Source: an uncultured Methylophilaceae bacterium
Lineage (GTDB): Bacteria; Pseudomonadota; Gammaproteobacteria; Burkholderiales; Methylophilaceae
DNA length: 64,000 nucleotides
Direction: 5' to 3'
NCBI GenBank assembly: GCA_903870165.1
Contig: CAIQBW010000010.1
Coordinates: 124,001 to 188,000 of the forward strand
Shown: in pieces, positions 37,948-47,185 of the stretch
How positions within the stretch are numbered: position 1 is the first letter of the stretch
How the letters are laid out: every line of letters starts with the position of its first letter
Program-made: the position numbers and the translations under genes
The notes under the pieces: model-generated
Told to the model about the DNA's origin: nothing
Databases searched by the model: none
The model's input: the letters and a program-made list of their open reading frames with translations, nothing else

Positions 37948-39786
37948 CTACTTTCCACGCATAAACATTTTATCAAGCTCACCCATTGTCACTTGGAACC
38001 AAGTTGGACGCCCATGATTACATTGACCAGAGCGCTCTGTGGACTCCATATCTCTTAGCAATGCGTTCATCTCAGGAATGCTTAAGATACGATTCGCCCT
38101 TACAGCGGCGTGGCAAGCCATGGTACCAAGCATTTCATTACGACGTTCTGTCAGCGCGCGACTACCGCCATACCCACGTAAGTCTTTTAGCACATCTCGC
38201 GCAAGCGCCACCGCATCAGCATCCTGAAGCATTACCGGCACGGCACGCACAGCCAATGTCGTTGGAGAAAGTACTGCAATATCAAAACCTAGCTGACGCA
38301 GATTACCTTGGCCATTTGTAAGCTCATCTTCCACGGTCGCCACTTCCAATCTATCCGCTTGAAAACTGATAGGGATCAACAATGGCTGCATCGGCACGCT
38401 CTCGCTATCAAGCGCATTTTTAAGACGCTCATACATAATGCGTTCATGCGCGGCATGCATATCCACCACAACCAAACCAAGGCTATTTTGAGCCAGCACA
38501 TAAACGCCGTGCACTTGTGCTACTGCAAAACCCAAAGGAAAGTCTTTAAGCGCTTGGCTAACAGCATCGCCAAGAGGCACGCCATTACTACCTTGCGGGG
38601 TAGCACTTTGCGATTGATATTCCTGCTTGATGCCACCGAACACGGTTTGGTACAAATCATTACTCGATTGATTTGCCCGCAAATCCATTTGCGACTGAAA
38701 AGTCGGATAATTTCTAGCGATACTGTCAGCCGAATTAAATGCGTTACTCGCAAATGGATTGCTTGGTGCTTGGCTCGCAGTCACCAAGTTAGAAGCGCCT
38801 GTTCGCGTGGCCAATGCTTTATGAAGCGCATGAAAAATAAAGCGATGAATCGCCTGACCATCCCTAAAGCGCACTTCCGTTTTTGCTGGATGCACGTTGA
38901 CATCGACTAAGCTTGGATCAAGCTCTAAGAACAAGACAAATGCAGGATGACGATCGCCATGCATCACGTCTTGATAAGCCTGACGAATGGCATGTGAAAT
39001 CAATTTGTCGCGAACGAAGCGACCATTCACATAGACATATTGCGTATCACGGGTATGACGCGAAAAGGTTGGTTTAGCTGTCATGCCCCAAAAGCGCAAA
39101 CCAGCAGCTGATTCATCAACGCTCAAAGCTTCAGAAGTGAAGTCTGCGCCAAGCACTTCAGCAAAGCGTTTTTGCGGTTCTGAGGCGCTTAAACGCATTA
39201 AAGCGCGGCCATTATGTTGCAACATAAAACCTACGTCAGGACGCGACAAAGCCACACGCTTAAAGGCATCCTCGCAATGACCAAATTCTGTACCTTCTGT
39301 TTTTAAGAATTTACGACGTGCGGGAGTGTTGAAGTACAAATCATTCACTTCAACAATGGTGCCAACATCCAAAGCGGCTGGCTCTGGCGCCTCGATATGA
39401 TTGCCATCAGAGGCTATACGCCAAGCATGTTTTTCATCTGGATGTCGGCTAATAAAATGCGTACGAGAAACAGATGCAATACTCGCTAAAGCTTCGCCAC
39501 GAAAGCCTAAACTTGCGACATTTTCTAAATCCTCAAGCGAGCCAATCTTACTCGTGGCATGGCGCGTTAAAGCTAAAGCCAAATCATCAAATGGAACACC
39601 ACTGCCGTTATCTGCCACGCGCAGCTGCTTTACACCGCCCTGCAATAAGGAGACATTAATCTCTGAACTGCCTGCATCCAAGCTATTTTCAAGCAATTCT
39701 TTAAGTGCTGAGGCAGGACGCTCAACCACCTCGCCAGCGGCGATCTGGCTAATAAGCTGATTGGGAAGTAAACGAATTGCCGTCAT
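37948..39786 (-). CDS. mutL: DNA mismatch repair protein MutL
   Basis: 612 residues. The GHKL ATPase head has [31 protein letters not shown] and [18 protein letters not shown]. The C-terminal domain carries [12 protein letters not shown] (near residue 440), which fits the DQHAx2Ex4E endonuclease motif, plus ACHAAVRAN and CNHGRPTW. MutL here is therefore the nicking type expected in bacteria without MutH. It is between the beta-CASP RNase gene (stop/start overlap at 39786) and miaA. Confidence 0.95.
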   Translation of the reverse strand: MTAIRLLPNQLISQIAAGEVVERPASALKELLENSLDAGSSEINVSLLQGGVKQLRVADNGSGVPFDDLALALTRHATSKIGSLEDLENVASLGFRGEALASIASVSRTHFISRHPDEKHAWRIASDGNHIEAPEPAALDVGTIVEVNDLYFNTPARRKFLKTEGTEFGHCEDAFKRVALSRPDVGFMLQHNGRALMRLSASEPQKRFAEVLGADFTSEALSVDESAAGLRFWGMTAKPTFSRHTRDTQYVYVNGRFVRDKLISHAIRQAYQDVMHGDRHPAFVLFLELDPSLVDVNVHPAKTEVRFRDGQAIHRFIFHALHKALATRTGASNLVTASQAPSNPFASNAFNSADSIARNYPTFQSQMDLRANQSSNDLYQTVFGGIKQEYQSQSATPQGSNGVPLGDAVSQALKDFPLGFAVAQVHGVYVLAQNSLGLVVVDMHAAHERIMYERLKNALDSESVPMQPLLIPISFQADRLEVATVEDELTNGQGNLRQLGFDIAVLSPTTLAVRAVPVMLQDADAVALARDVLKDLRGYGGSRALTERRNEMLGTMACHAAVRANRILSIPEMNALLRDMESTERSGQCNHGRPTWFQVTMGELDKMFMRGK

Positions 39787-41144
39787 TAATTAAGCTCAAC
39801 CGTCTCAAGATAATCCGGCACGCAAGTGTTCCAATGCAACATTTCTTCAATGTGATGACGCATTGCATCTGCCGCAATTGGCTCACCATGGGTAATAAAG
39901 ACTCGTTTAGGTGCAGATTCAAAACCGCGCAACCAATCTAAAATCTCCAAATAATCAGCGTGTGCTGACAAGTTTGAAATCAACGACACTTCAGCATTTA
40001 CTGGGATATATTCTCCATGAATCTTAATGCTATCCGCGCCATTAATCATCGCAGCACCTCGCGTGCCGGCAGCTTGAAACCCCGCAAACAGAATTGTGTT
40101 ATTAGGGTTCGGAGCAAACGCTTTAAGATGATGTACAACACGTCCACCGGAAGCCATACCACTAGCGGCCAAGATAATCATCGGATGACGATTTTCATTA
40201 AGTGCTTTTGATTGTTCTACTGTATTCACCATATGCGCTGTACGGAACATCGCCTCACATTCACTAGAAGACAATCGATGCTCGCCACGATGACGATTAA
40301 AGATTTCTGTCGCATCAACAGCCATTGGACTATTTAAATACACAGGCACATCAGGAATGCTACCTTTAGCCTTGAGCAGATGAATGTAATATAAAAGCTC
40401 TTGCGCACGACCGACTGCAAATACAGGAATAATGACCTTGCCACCACGAGAAATCGTACGGTTTATGGCGGCGGCTAGTTTGATTTTAGGATCTGTTTTA
40501 TCGTGTACACGATCACCGTATGTTGATTCCATCACCAGGTAGTCTGCTTGTCTAATCTGTGTAGGTGGTTTCATTAACACATCATTTGGGCGACCAATAT
40601 CACCTGAGAATAAGATAGATGTTTTTGTATCGTGAATACGCACAAATGCTGAACCAAGAATATGTCCGTTAGGTGACAGACGCATCACCACCCCATCACC
40701 CAAGTTGATATCTTTTTCAAAGTCGATTGGCGTCAGCAAATCCAAAGCTTTCACTGCGTCATCTTTGGTGTAAAGCGGTAAAGCCGGGCTGTGCTTAGAA
40801 AAACCATATTTATTGGCAAAGCGCGCTTCTTCTTCTTGCAAGTGGGCAGAGTCTGGCAACAATATCTCACACAAATCACGCGTACCATAACTGCAATAAA
40901 CCTTGCCCGCAAAGCCATTACGCACAAAAAGTGGCAAATAACCTGTATGGTCAATATGTGCATGGGTTAAGACCACCGCATCCACACTAGCAGGATCAAT
41001 CGGTAATTTTGCCCAGTTTTTAAGGCGTAGTTGTTTTAAGCCCTGAAATAAACCACAATCAATTAAGATGCGTTTGCCTGCCACTTCAAGTAAGTACTTG
41101 GAGCCTGTGACCGTCCCTGTTGCGCCTAAAAAAGTAAGCTTCAT
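39786..41144 (-). CDS. MBL-fold / beta-CASP RNA-processing exonuclease
   Basis: 452 residues. Metallo-beta-lactamase domain: FLGATGTVTGSKYL, DCGLFQG, motif 2 THAHIDHTGYLPL, HILGSAFVRI and FSGDIGRP. Beta-CASP domain: MESTYGDR, IPVFAVGRAQELLY, ILAASGMASGGRVVHHLK, and C-terminal HADYLEILDWL and FITHGEP. This is the CPSF73-like family, which includes bacterial RNases of the TTHA0252 type. No DNA-ligase or Ku partner is present, and RNA turnover is the likely role. It is in the amiC-RNase-mutL-miaA run. Confidence 0.85.
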   Translation of the reverse strand: MKLTFLGATGTVTGSKYLLEVAGKRILIDCGLFQGLKQLRLKNWAKLPIDPASVDAVVLTHAHIDHTGYLPLFVRNGFAGKVYCSYGTRDLCEILLPDSAHLQEEEARFANKYGFSKHSPALPLYTKDDAVKALDLLTPIDFEKDINLGDGVVMRLSPNGHILGSAFVRIHDTKTSILFSGDIGRPNDVLMKPPTQIRQADYLVMESTYGDRVHDKTDPKIKLAAAINRTISRGGKVIIPVFAVGRAQELLYYIHLLKAKGSIPDVPVYLNSPMAVDATEIFNRHRGEHRLSSSECEAMFRTAHMVNTVEQSKALNENRHPMIILAASGMASGGRVVHHLKAFAPNPNNTILFAGFQAAGTRGAAMINGADSIKIHGEYIPVNAEVSLISNLSAHADYLEILDWLRGFESAPKRVFITHGEPIAADAMRHHIEEMLHWNTCVPDYLETVELN

Positions 41145-41160
41145 ATTTGCCTTAATGTAA

Positions 41161-42519
41161 TTAATTCGTTGCTTTAGTTTTAGCTAAAGCAGGATTGGTC
41201 GAGAAGTACTTTTTAACACCAGACATAATCGCCTCAACCAACTTCTCACGATATCCATCATCATTTAAGCGGCGCTCTTCTTCAGGATTACTAATAAAGG
41301 CCGTTTCAACCAAAATTGAAGGAATGTCTGGAGATTTAAGTACCGCAAAACCTGCCTGCTCAACAGAGCCTTTATGCAAGGTGTTGATCTCCCCGATACG
41401 CGTCAAGACAGCCTTACCTAATTTTAAACTATCGTTGATTGTGGCTGTTTGCGACAAATCAAGTAGCGTGCGAGCAAGATTGGCGTCTTTATCATCCAAA
41501 CTCACCCCACCAATTAAGTCAGACTCATTCTCTTTCTTCGCCAAATAGCGAGCTGACGCGCTGGTTGCACCCTTCTCAGACAATGCAAAAACTGAAGAGC
41601 CCCGAGCATCTGGACGTACAAAAGCATCTGCATGGACGGAAATAAACAAATCAGCCTGCATATTGCGGGCTTTTACCACACGACCATGCAAAGGAATAAA
41701 ATAATCGCCATCACGCGTCAAAATGCCGCGCATATTGGGCTCTGCATCAATGCGCTCTTTTAATTTCTTTGCGATACCCAAAGTAATGTCTTTTTCATGC
41801 GAGCCATTGGCACCTTGGGCTCCTGGGTCTTCCCCGCCATGTCCGGCATCAATCGCAATCGTAATTAAACGACCGGATTTATTAGTGGCTGGTTTATTCG
41901 TGATTGGCTTTTCAACTTGCGCTTCTGGGGCGACTGACGTTTCAGTGAGTTTTGGTTCTGGCTTTTCAGGTTTAATCTCGTTAATCACTGGCGGAAGTTC
42001 TACAGGCTTGTTTTCTAAAGGCTTCACTTCAGCAACTGGTTTTGACTCAACTGGTTGCACTGTTTCCAATGGCTTATTGGATTTATCAATCACACTTAAA
42101 ATCGGATCTTGGAGAGGATAAACGTCCAGGACTAGCCTATGGTTATATTGTCCCGCTGGTTGCAACATGAAAATGTTGGGCTTGATTTGTGTTTTCAAAT
42201 CAATCACAACACGCACTACATTAGGCTTAAAGTTACCCACACGTACTTGTTTAATATAGGGATCGTTGGGGGAAATAGCATTCGCCAAAGATTTCAGATT
42301 TGCATTTAAATCGACCCCTTCCAAATCTAACACTAAGCGATCTGGGTCTTTAAGCATCATCATTTTTTGGCTAATTTCGCTAGAGGCTTCAATAGTGATG
42401 CGGGTGTAATCAGCCGCCGGCCAAACGCGTATAGCGGTCACATTGACTGCTGGATTTGCGAATACTGGCGTAAGGATTAAAAATCCTAAAATTAAGACTC
42501 TTGATAGTGCTCTAAACAT
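41161..42519 (-). CDS. amiC: N-acetylmuramoyl-L-alanine amidase (AmiC/AmiB type)
   Basis: 452 residues. Signal peptide (to about VFA, residue 21), N-terminal AMIN domain (VTAIRVWPAADYTRITIEA onward), a Pro/Glu/Lys-rich linker near 140-215 and an amidase_3 catalytic domain with zinc ligands in IAIDAGHGGEDPG, FISVHADAF and the catalytic Glu in ILVETAFISNPEEE. It splits septal peptidoglycan during daughter-cell separation. There is no LysM domain and no twin-arginine motif, so Sec export is likely. It overlaps tsaE by 28 bp, the usual tsaE-amiC-mutL-miaA order. Confidence 0.92.
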   Translation of the reverse strand: MFRALSRVLILGFLILTPVFANPAVNVTAIRVWPAADYTRITIEASSEISQKMMMLKDPDRLVLDLEGVDLNANLKSLANAISPNDPYIKQVRVGNFKPNVVRVVIDLKTQIKPNIFMLQPAGQYNHRLVLDVYPLQDPILSVIDKSNKPLETVQPVESKPVAEVKPLENKPVELPPVINEIKPEKPEPKLTETSVAPEAQVEKPITNKPATNKSGRLITIAIDAGHGGEDPGAQGANGSHEKDITLGIAKKLKERIDAEPNMRGILTRDGDYFIPLHGRVVKARNMQADLFISVHADAFVRPDARGSSVFALSEKGATSASARYLAKKENESDLIGGVSLDDKDANLARTLLDLSQTATINDSLKLGKAVLTRIGEINTLHKGSVEQAGFAVLKSPDIPSILVETAFISNPEEERRLNDDGYREKLVEAIMSGVKKYFSTNPALAKTKATN

Positions 42520-42971
42520 ACTTTTCCTGCTGTTGTGTTAGCAATTAAGCGAGCAATTCTGCCCTCACCACTCAACTCCAAATAAACATCAATATCGGCC
42601 AGCGGAATTAGACTTCCAGCTTTATCAGGCCATTCAATCAAGCAAATCGAGTGCGGATTAAAGTAATCTCTAAACCCCGCTGCTTCCCACTCTTCTTCAT
42701 CCATAAATCGATATAAATCGAAATGGTAAAGATTAGTCATCTTTTTGTTGATCTGGACTTGATAGGGTTCTACTAAGGTATAAGTGGGGCTTTTTACCTT
42801 ACCAAAAAATTCAAGACCGTTTAAGGCGCCACGTACTAAGGTGGTTTTCCCAGCACCTAGGTCGCCATGTAAATAAACATTCACGCCAGCAATCAGCGAA
42901 CGAGCAAAATCAGCGCCTAGTTTTAGGGTCGCCTGTTCATCGGCTAGCTTAAGTGTAATATCATGCGTCAT
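42492..42971 (-). CDS. tsaE: tRNA threonylcarbamoyladenosine biosynthesis ATPase TsaE
   Basis: 159 residues, a small P-loop ATPase (LHGDLGAGKTTLVRGAL) that drives t6A37 formation with TsaB and TsaD. It has KSPTYTLVEPY, NLYHFDLYRF and LIEWPDKAG. It is first in a minus-strand operon with amiC, the RNase gene, mutL and miaA. Its ATG abuts the start of the divergent queG, leaving no intergenic space. Confidence 0.94.
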   Translation of the reverse strand: MTHDITLKLADEQATLKLGADFARSLIAGVNVYLHGDLGAGKTTLVRGALNGLEFFGKVKSPTYTLVEPYQVQINKKMTNLYHFDLYRFMDEEEWEAAGFRDYFNPHSICLIEWPDKAGSLIPLADIDVYLELSGEGRIARLIANTTAGKVCLEHYQES

Positions 42972-44069
42972 ATGTTTGATGAAACCAACAATTCCAAAAC
43001 CAACAATCTACAAACCCTTGCCAACGCCATTAAAGACTGGGGGAAGGCATTGGGTTTTAGCCATGTAGGTATTACTAATACCGATTTGGCAAGTGCCCAG
43101 CCACATTATCAAGCGTGGATTGAAAAAGGCTTCCATGGTGCTATGGATTATATGGCAAAACACGGCAATAAGCGCAGTCAACCTGCCGAATTAGTCAATG
43201 GAACGTTGCGCGTAATTTCTGTGCGTATGGACTACCAGCCTCCACAGGCGAAGAGTGCCGAAGCCGTTTTAGAAGAGAGTGACCAAGCGTTTATCTCACG
43301 TTACGCACTCGGCCGCGATTATCACAAAGTGCTAAGGAGCCGCCTACAAAAGCTTTGTGACAAGATCCAAAATGAATTAACGCATCACCAAGTAGAAAAC
43401 TTTCAATATCGCGTATTTACCGATAGCGCACCAGTATTAGAAGTTGCATTAGCAGAAAAGGCTGGGCTTGGATGGCGAGGCAAGCACACCTTGCTGCTTT
43501 CACGCGAAGCAGGCTCTTGGTTCTTTTTAGGCGAAATCTACACTAACTTACCCTTACCTATCGACACACCAATAGGCAATCACTGCGGCACATGTACTGC
43601 ATGTATTGACACTTGCCCTACACAAGCCATTGTGGCGCCTTACGAAGTAGATGCGCGGCGCTGCATTTCCTACCTCACCATCGAACTAAAAACTAGCATT
43701 CCTGAAGAGTTTAGGCCGCTCATTGGTAATCGTATTTACGGTTGCGATGATTGCCAACTCACCTGCCCTTGGAATCGTTTTGGGCAAATCACGGAAGAAG
43801 ATGACTTTAAAGTCAGACATGGCTTAGACGATATCTCGTTGGTTGATTTGTTCGCTTGGGACGAAACAACTTTCAATGAAAAAATGGCAGGTAGCGCCAT
43901 CTATCGCATAGGCCATGAGCAATGGCTGAGAAACCTTGCGATTGGTTTAGGAAACGCAACTGGCTCACCTAAAATTATTAATGCGCTTAAATCACGTGTT
44001 AACGACCCTTCAGCCTTGGTGCGAGAGCATGTGGCATGGGCATTACAACAGCACCACATCGCTGTATAA
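42972..44069 (+). CDS. queG: Epoxyqueuosine reductase
   Basis: 365 residues from ATG 42972; an ATG at 42963 would add three residues and overlap tsaE. I see no ribosome binding site that decides between them. QueG reduces epoxyqueuosine to queuosine in tRNA with a cobalamin cofactor. It has SRYALGRDYHKVLRSRL, DSAPVLEVALAEKAGLGWRGKHT, two 4Fe-4S clusters (CGTCTACIDTCP and CDDCQLTCPWN) and a C-terminal HEAT-like helix pair. It complements queF at 27 kb. Confidence 0.92.
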   Translation: MFDETNNSKTNNLQTLANAIKDWGKALGFSHVGITNTDLASAQPHYQAWIEKGFHGAMDYMAKHGNKRSQPAELVNGTLRVISVRMDYQPPQAKSAEAVLEESDQAFISRYALGRDYHKVLRSRLQKLCDKIQNELTHHQVENFQYRVFTDSAPVLEVALAEKAGLGWRGKHTLLLSREAGSWFFLGEIYTNLPLPIDTPIGNHCGTCTACIDTCPTQAIVAPYEVDARRCISYLTIELKTSIPEEFRPLIGNRIYGCDDCQLTCPWNRFGQITEEDDFKVRHGLDDISLVDLFAWDETTFNEKMAGSAIYRIGHEQWLRNLAIGLGNATGSPKIINALKSRVNDPSALVREHVAWALQQHHIAV

Positions 44070-44089
44070 TCGGTCGACTTATTATAAGA

Positions 44090-45739
44090 ATGCGTCATCA
44101 AATGACTTCAAAGTTATCCAATTCAAGCCTATACCAAAAGCTTTCATACGCGCTATTTGGCGCGCTTGGGATTTTTATCCTATTGACGTTCAAACAGTAC
44201 GGCATAAGTAATGACGAGCAAGTGCAGCATGTGTACGGCCAATTGCTCCTAAAGTTTTATAGTTCAGGCTTCACAGACCAAACGGCATTTACCTACAAAA
44301 ACCTCTATTTGTATGGTGGCTTTTTTGATTTAGTCGCTGCCTCGTTAGAAAAAATATTACCAATATGGGTATGGGACATTCGCCACCTACTTTCAGCGAT
44401 TTTTGGTTTTGCTGGGATTTTGGCCATTTATAAAGTGACCGAAAAATTAGCTGGAGAACGTGCTGCTTTACTTGCCGCCATTTTACTCACACTTACGGGC
44501 GCTTGGTCTGGTGCTATGTTCACACATACCAAAGATGTTTCATTTGGCGCATGTATGGCTTGGGCACTCTATTACACAACTCTCTTATCAAACAAACTAG
44601 ACCGCATTCCTCTTAACCTCAGCATTAAATTAGGTATCGCTGTAGGCTTTGCCATTGGCTTAAGGATTGGTGGCGCATTTGCGGTCATTTATTTACTACT
44701 TATAGTTTTTGTTGCTAGCTTAATCCAAGCACCAAACCTCAAAGAAAAAATGTGCTTTTATGGCAAAGCTTTTATTGGGCTGTTACCAGCTGGTCTAGTC
44801 GCTTTTGCACTTATGGGGCTGTGTTGGCCTTGGGCGTTGATGGGCGCAGATCATATTTTGATTGCTGCAAAGTCTTTTTCACACTTTGCTTTTAACATGA
44901 ATACCATTGTTGACGGTACTTTCGTTAGCATTGGTGAAGTACCTAGAACTTACTTACTTGACTATTTAGCTATCCGCTTACCTGAGGTTTTTCTTATCGG
45001 CATCTTAAGCATGGTCATCATCGTGCTCATTTCTTTGCCTCGCAACTTCAAAACACTCAAGCCATTCTTCCAAAACAGATTACCTCAGATCTCATTAGCG
45101 ATTGCTATTTTGTTTCCTCTGTTTTTTGTTCTGTATGACCGCCCTGCTCTATATAACGGGGTTCGACATTTCACATTCATCATTCCACCACTTGCTGTTT
45201 TGGCAGGTATTGGCTTATCCCAAGCTTGGGATAAACTATCCCAACATCCTAAATGGCAATTAAGCTTTGCTATTGCCGCTACGGCTTTAGCGCTCAATAC
45301 CGCCTATATTCTGTTTGAATTAAAACCATACGAATATGTCTATTACAATCATTTTGCCGGCAAAAATCTTAAGCAAGCTGAGCATCACTGGGAGGCTGAT
45401 TATTGGTCTAGTAGCTTAATTGATGCTTCAAAAATGCTAGAAAATTATTTAGATGCGGAACAGAAGAATTGGCCCTCAGAGCATCAAGGCCCATACTATG
45501 TGGCGGTTTGTGCTGAAGCTTTCCAAGGGCGTGCTTATTTGGATAAAAGATTTAATATCACCGAAAACTGGGTGCGTGCAGACTTCTTCATCTCAAGCAC
45601 GCATATGAATTGCGACAAAGTATTAAACGGCAATATCATAGGCACTGTCGAACGCTTGGGGGCGCCGCTCGCCGTAGTTAAAGACCGCCGCGATTTGATT
45701 GGCGAAGATAGACGCCCACACGCCGCACCACAAGACTAA
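44090..45739 (+). CDS. GT39/ArnT-like polyprenyl-phosphate sugar transferase
   Basis: 549 residues from ATG 44090 (44102 is possible; an upstream frame from 44036 runs inside queG). It is an integral membrane protein with about ten to twelve helices and a C-terminal periplasmic region. An Asp-Glu pair in the first periplasmic loop (GISNDEQVQH, residues 42-43) matches the catalytic DE of PMT/ArnT enzymes, and HTKDVSFGACMAWALYY is another conserved block. Such enzymes move a sugar from polyprenyl phosphate to lipid A, protein or glycan outside the membrane. It is the first of four linked genes with a GT2, GtrA and ChbG-type deacetylase. The acceptor is unproven. Confidence 0.78.
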   Translation: MRHQMTSKLSNSSLYQKLSYALFGALGIFILLTFKQYGISNDEQVQHVYGQLLLKFYSSGFTDQTAFTYKNLYLYGGFFDLVAASLEKILPIWVWDIRHLLSAIFGFAGILAIYKVTEKLAGERAALLAAILLTLTGAWSGAMFTHTKDVSFGACMAWALYYTTLLSNKLDRIPLNLSIKLGIAVGFAIGLRIGGAFAVIYLLLIVFVASLIQAPNLKEKMCFYGKAFIGLLPAGLVAFALMGLCWPWALMGADHILIAAKSFSHFAFNMNTIVDGTFVSIGEVPRTYLLDYLAIRLPEVFLIGILSMVIIVLISLPRNFKTLKPFFQNRLPQISLAIAILFPLFFVLYDRPALYNGVRHFTFIIPPLAVLAGIGLSQAWDKLSQHPKWQLSFAIAATALALNTAYILFELKPYEYVYYNHFAGKNLKQAEHHWEADYWSSSLIDASKMLENYLDAEQKNWPSEHQGPYYVAVCAEAFQGRAYLDKRFNITENWVRADFFISSTHMNCDKVLNGNIIGTVERLGAPLAVVKDRRDLIGEDRRPHAAPQD

Positions 45740-45758
45740 TAGAAAGAACGGATTAACT

Positions 45759-46778
45759 GTGACTAATAGAAAAGCGAATCCACACATTACTGTCATTGTT
45801 CCTGCCTTTAACGAGGCGGCTGCGATTACAAGCACGGTTAAAAATATTGCACATCACCTTCAGCAGCTCAGCCCTAATTGGGATGTCGTTGTCATAGATG
45901 ATGGCAGTCGAGATCAAACAGCGAATGTGGTTCGCGCACTACCTAAAGAACTTAACACTACATTAGTTAGATTTTCACGCAATTTTGGTAAAGAGTATGC
46001 CATCACAGCAGGCTTGGAACATGCATCAGGTGACATTGTCATTTGTATGGACGCTGACGGCCAACACTCATCAGAGCTATTAGCTCAAATGCTAGAAAAA
46101 TGGCATGAAGGCTACGATATGGTTTACGCAGTGCGCCAAGACCGAGCAGTTGAATCAAAATTCAAACGCTGGGGCTCAAAGATTTTTTATGGTGCAATGA
46201 GCTTAGGCGGTCAAATTAACATTCCACCTGATGCAGGTGATTTCCGCCTCATGGATAGACAAGTGGTCAATGCTTTACTATCCCTTCCAGAACGCAATCG
46301 CTTTATGAAAGGGATTTATGCTTGGGTAGGTTACAAATCAATTGGCATTCCCTACTCTCCTTTAGAGCGTACACACGGAGAAAGCACTTTCTCAAAAATA
46401 AAACTTGCTCAACTTGCATGGACCGGTGTCACTAGCTTCTCAGTCATGCCACTAAGACTAGCAAGTGCAGTTGGTGCAGGCTTAGCTTTTCTGTCATTTA
46501 TTTATGGTGTTTGGGTTGTCATAGACAAAATGTTTTTCAGTGAGTCCATTCCTGGTTGGCCAACAGTCGTCGCCAGCATGATGTTTTTTGCAGGCGTACA
46601 ACTATTATTCATCGGAATTTTGGGAGAGTATTTGGCACGAGTATACGACGAAGTCAAAGGCCGCCCTTCTTACATCGTGGCTGAAGTTGTAAAACCTCAG
46701 TCGGAAAAAGCAGCGCCAAAATCTCGCACAGCAAAAATGAAAACTCAAGTGCCTACTGAACAAGATTTATTGATTTAA
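45759..46778 (+). CDS. GT2 polyprenyl-phosphate glycosyltransferase (DPM/GtrB/ArnC type)
   Basis: 339 residues from GTG 45759, chosen because it starts VTNRKANPHITVIVPAFNEAA just after the preceding stop; the longer frame begins inside the GT39 gene. It has a GT-A domain with VVIDDGSRDQT, FSRNFGKEYAITAGLEHA, the metal-binding MDADGQH and DAGDFRLMDR. Two C-terminal membrane helices (about 230-300) follow. It transfers a sugar from a nucleotide donor to undecaprenyl phosphate on the cytosolic face. Its stop overlaps the gtrA-like start (TAATG). Confidence 0.85.
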   Translation: MTNRKANPHITVIVPAFNEAAAITSTVKNIAHHLQQLSPNWDVVVIDDGSRDQTANVVRALPKELNTTLVRFSRNFGKEYAITAGLEHASGDIVICMDADGQHSSELLAQMLEKWHEGYDMVYAVRQDRAVESKFKRWGSKIFYGAMSLGGQINIPPDAGDFRLMDRQVVNALLSLPERNRFMKGIYAWVGYKSIGIPYSPLERTHGESTFSKIKLAQLAWTGVTSFSVMPLRLASAVGAGLAFLSFIYGVWVVIDKMFFSESIPGWPTVVASMMFFAGVQLLFIGILGEYLARVYDEVKGRPSYIVAEVVKPQSEKAAPKSRTAKMKTQVPTEQDLLI

Positions 46779-47185
46779 TGCCCGCTAGTCGAATGTCTAA
46801 TAGCCATACGAAATCAGTTTCTTGGTTTACGGTTATCGGTGCACTTTCTGCGCTGACACATTACATCGTTGCGGTCAGTTTTGAGCATTTTGAATTTCTC
46901 ACAGCCGCTCATGCCAACATTGCTGGCTTTGTCGCCGCCTTTCCTGTCAGTTATTTTGGTCATCGCAAATTCAGTTTTGCTGGAAATGATTCAAGCCATG
47001 GTCATGCTTTTCCACGTTTTCTATCTGTCGCGATACTAGGCTTTTTAGCCAACCAAACCCTGGTCTTAAATGCACTTCAATACACCAGGCTTCCATTTTG
47101 GTTTTTGCTAGGCGTTGTGATGGTATTAGTTGCTGTGAGCACCTATCTTTTAAGTAAGTTTTGGGCATTCAAGAGCACAAAATGA
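46778..47185 (+). CDS. GtrA-family membrane protein (putative sugar-lipid flippase)
   Basis: 135 residues with four membrane helices, including VIGALSALTHYIVAVSF, the conserved block FVAAFPVSYFGHRKFSF and VSTYLLSKFWAF at the C-terminus. GtrA proteins are thought to flip undecaprenyl-phosphate-linked sugars across the inner membrane and usually neighbour a GtrB-type GT2, as here. It overlaps the GT2 gene by 1 nt and the ChbG gene by 4 nt, indicating coupled translation. Confidence 0.85.
   Translation: MPASRMSNSHTKSVSWFTVIGALSALTHYIVAVSFEHFEFLTAAHANIAGFVAAFPVSYFGHRKFSFAGNDSSHGHAFPRFLSVAILGFLANQTLVLNALQYTRLPFWFLLGVVMVLVAVSTYLLSKFWAFKSTK

Noticed and set aside
38308-38910. 200-codon open frame on the plus strand
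   Set aside because: It lies wholly antisense to mutL, has no domain pattern or ribosome binding site, and mutL is unambiguous.
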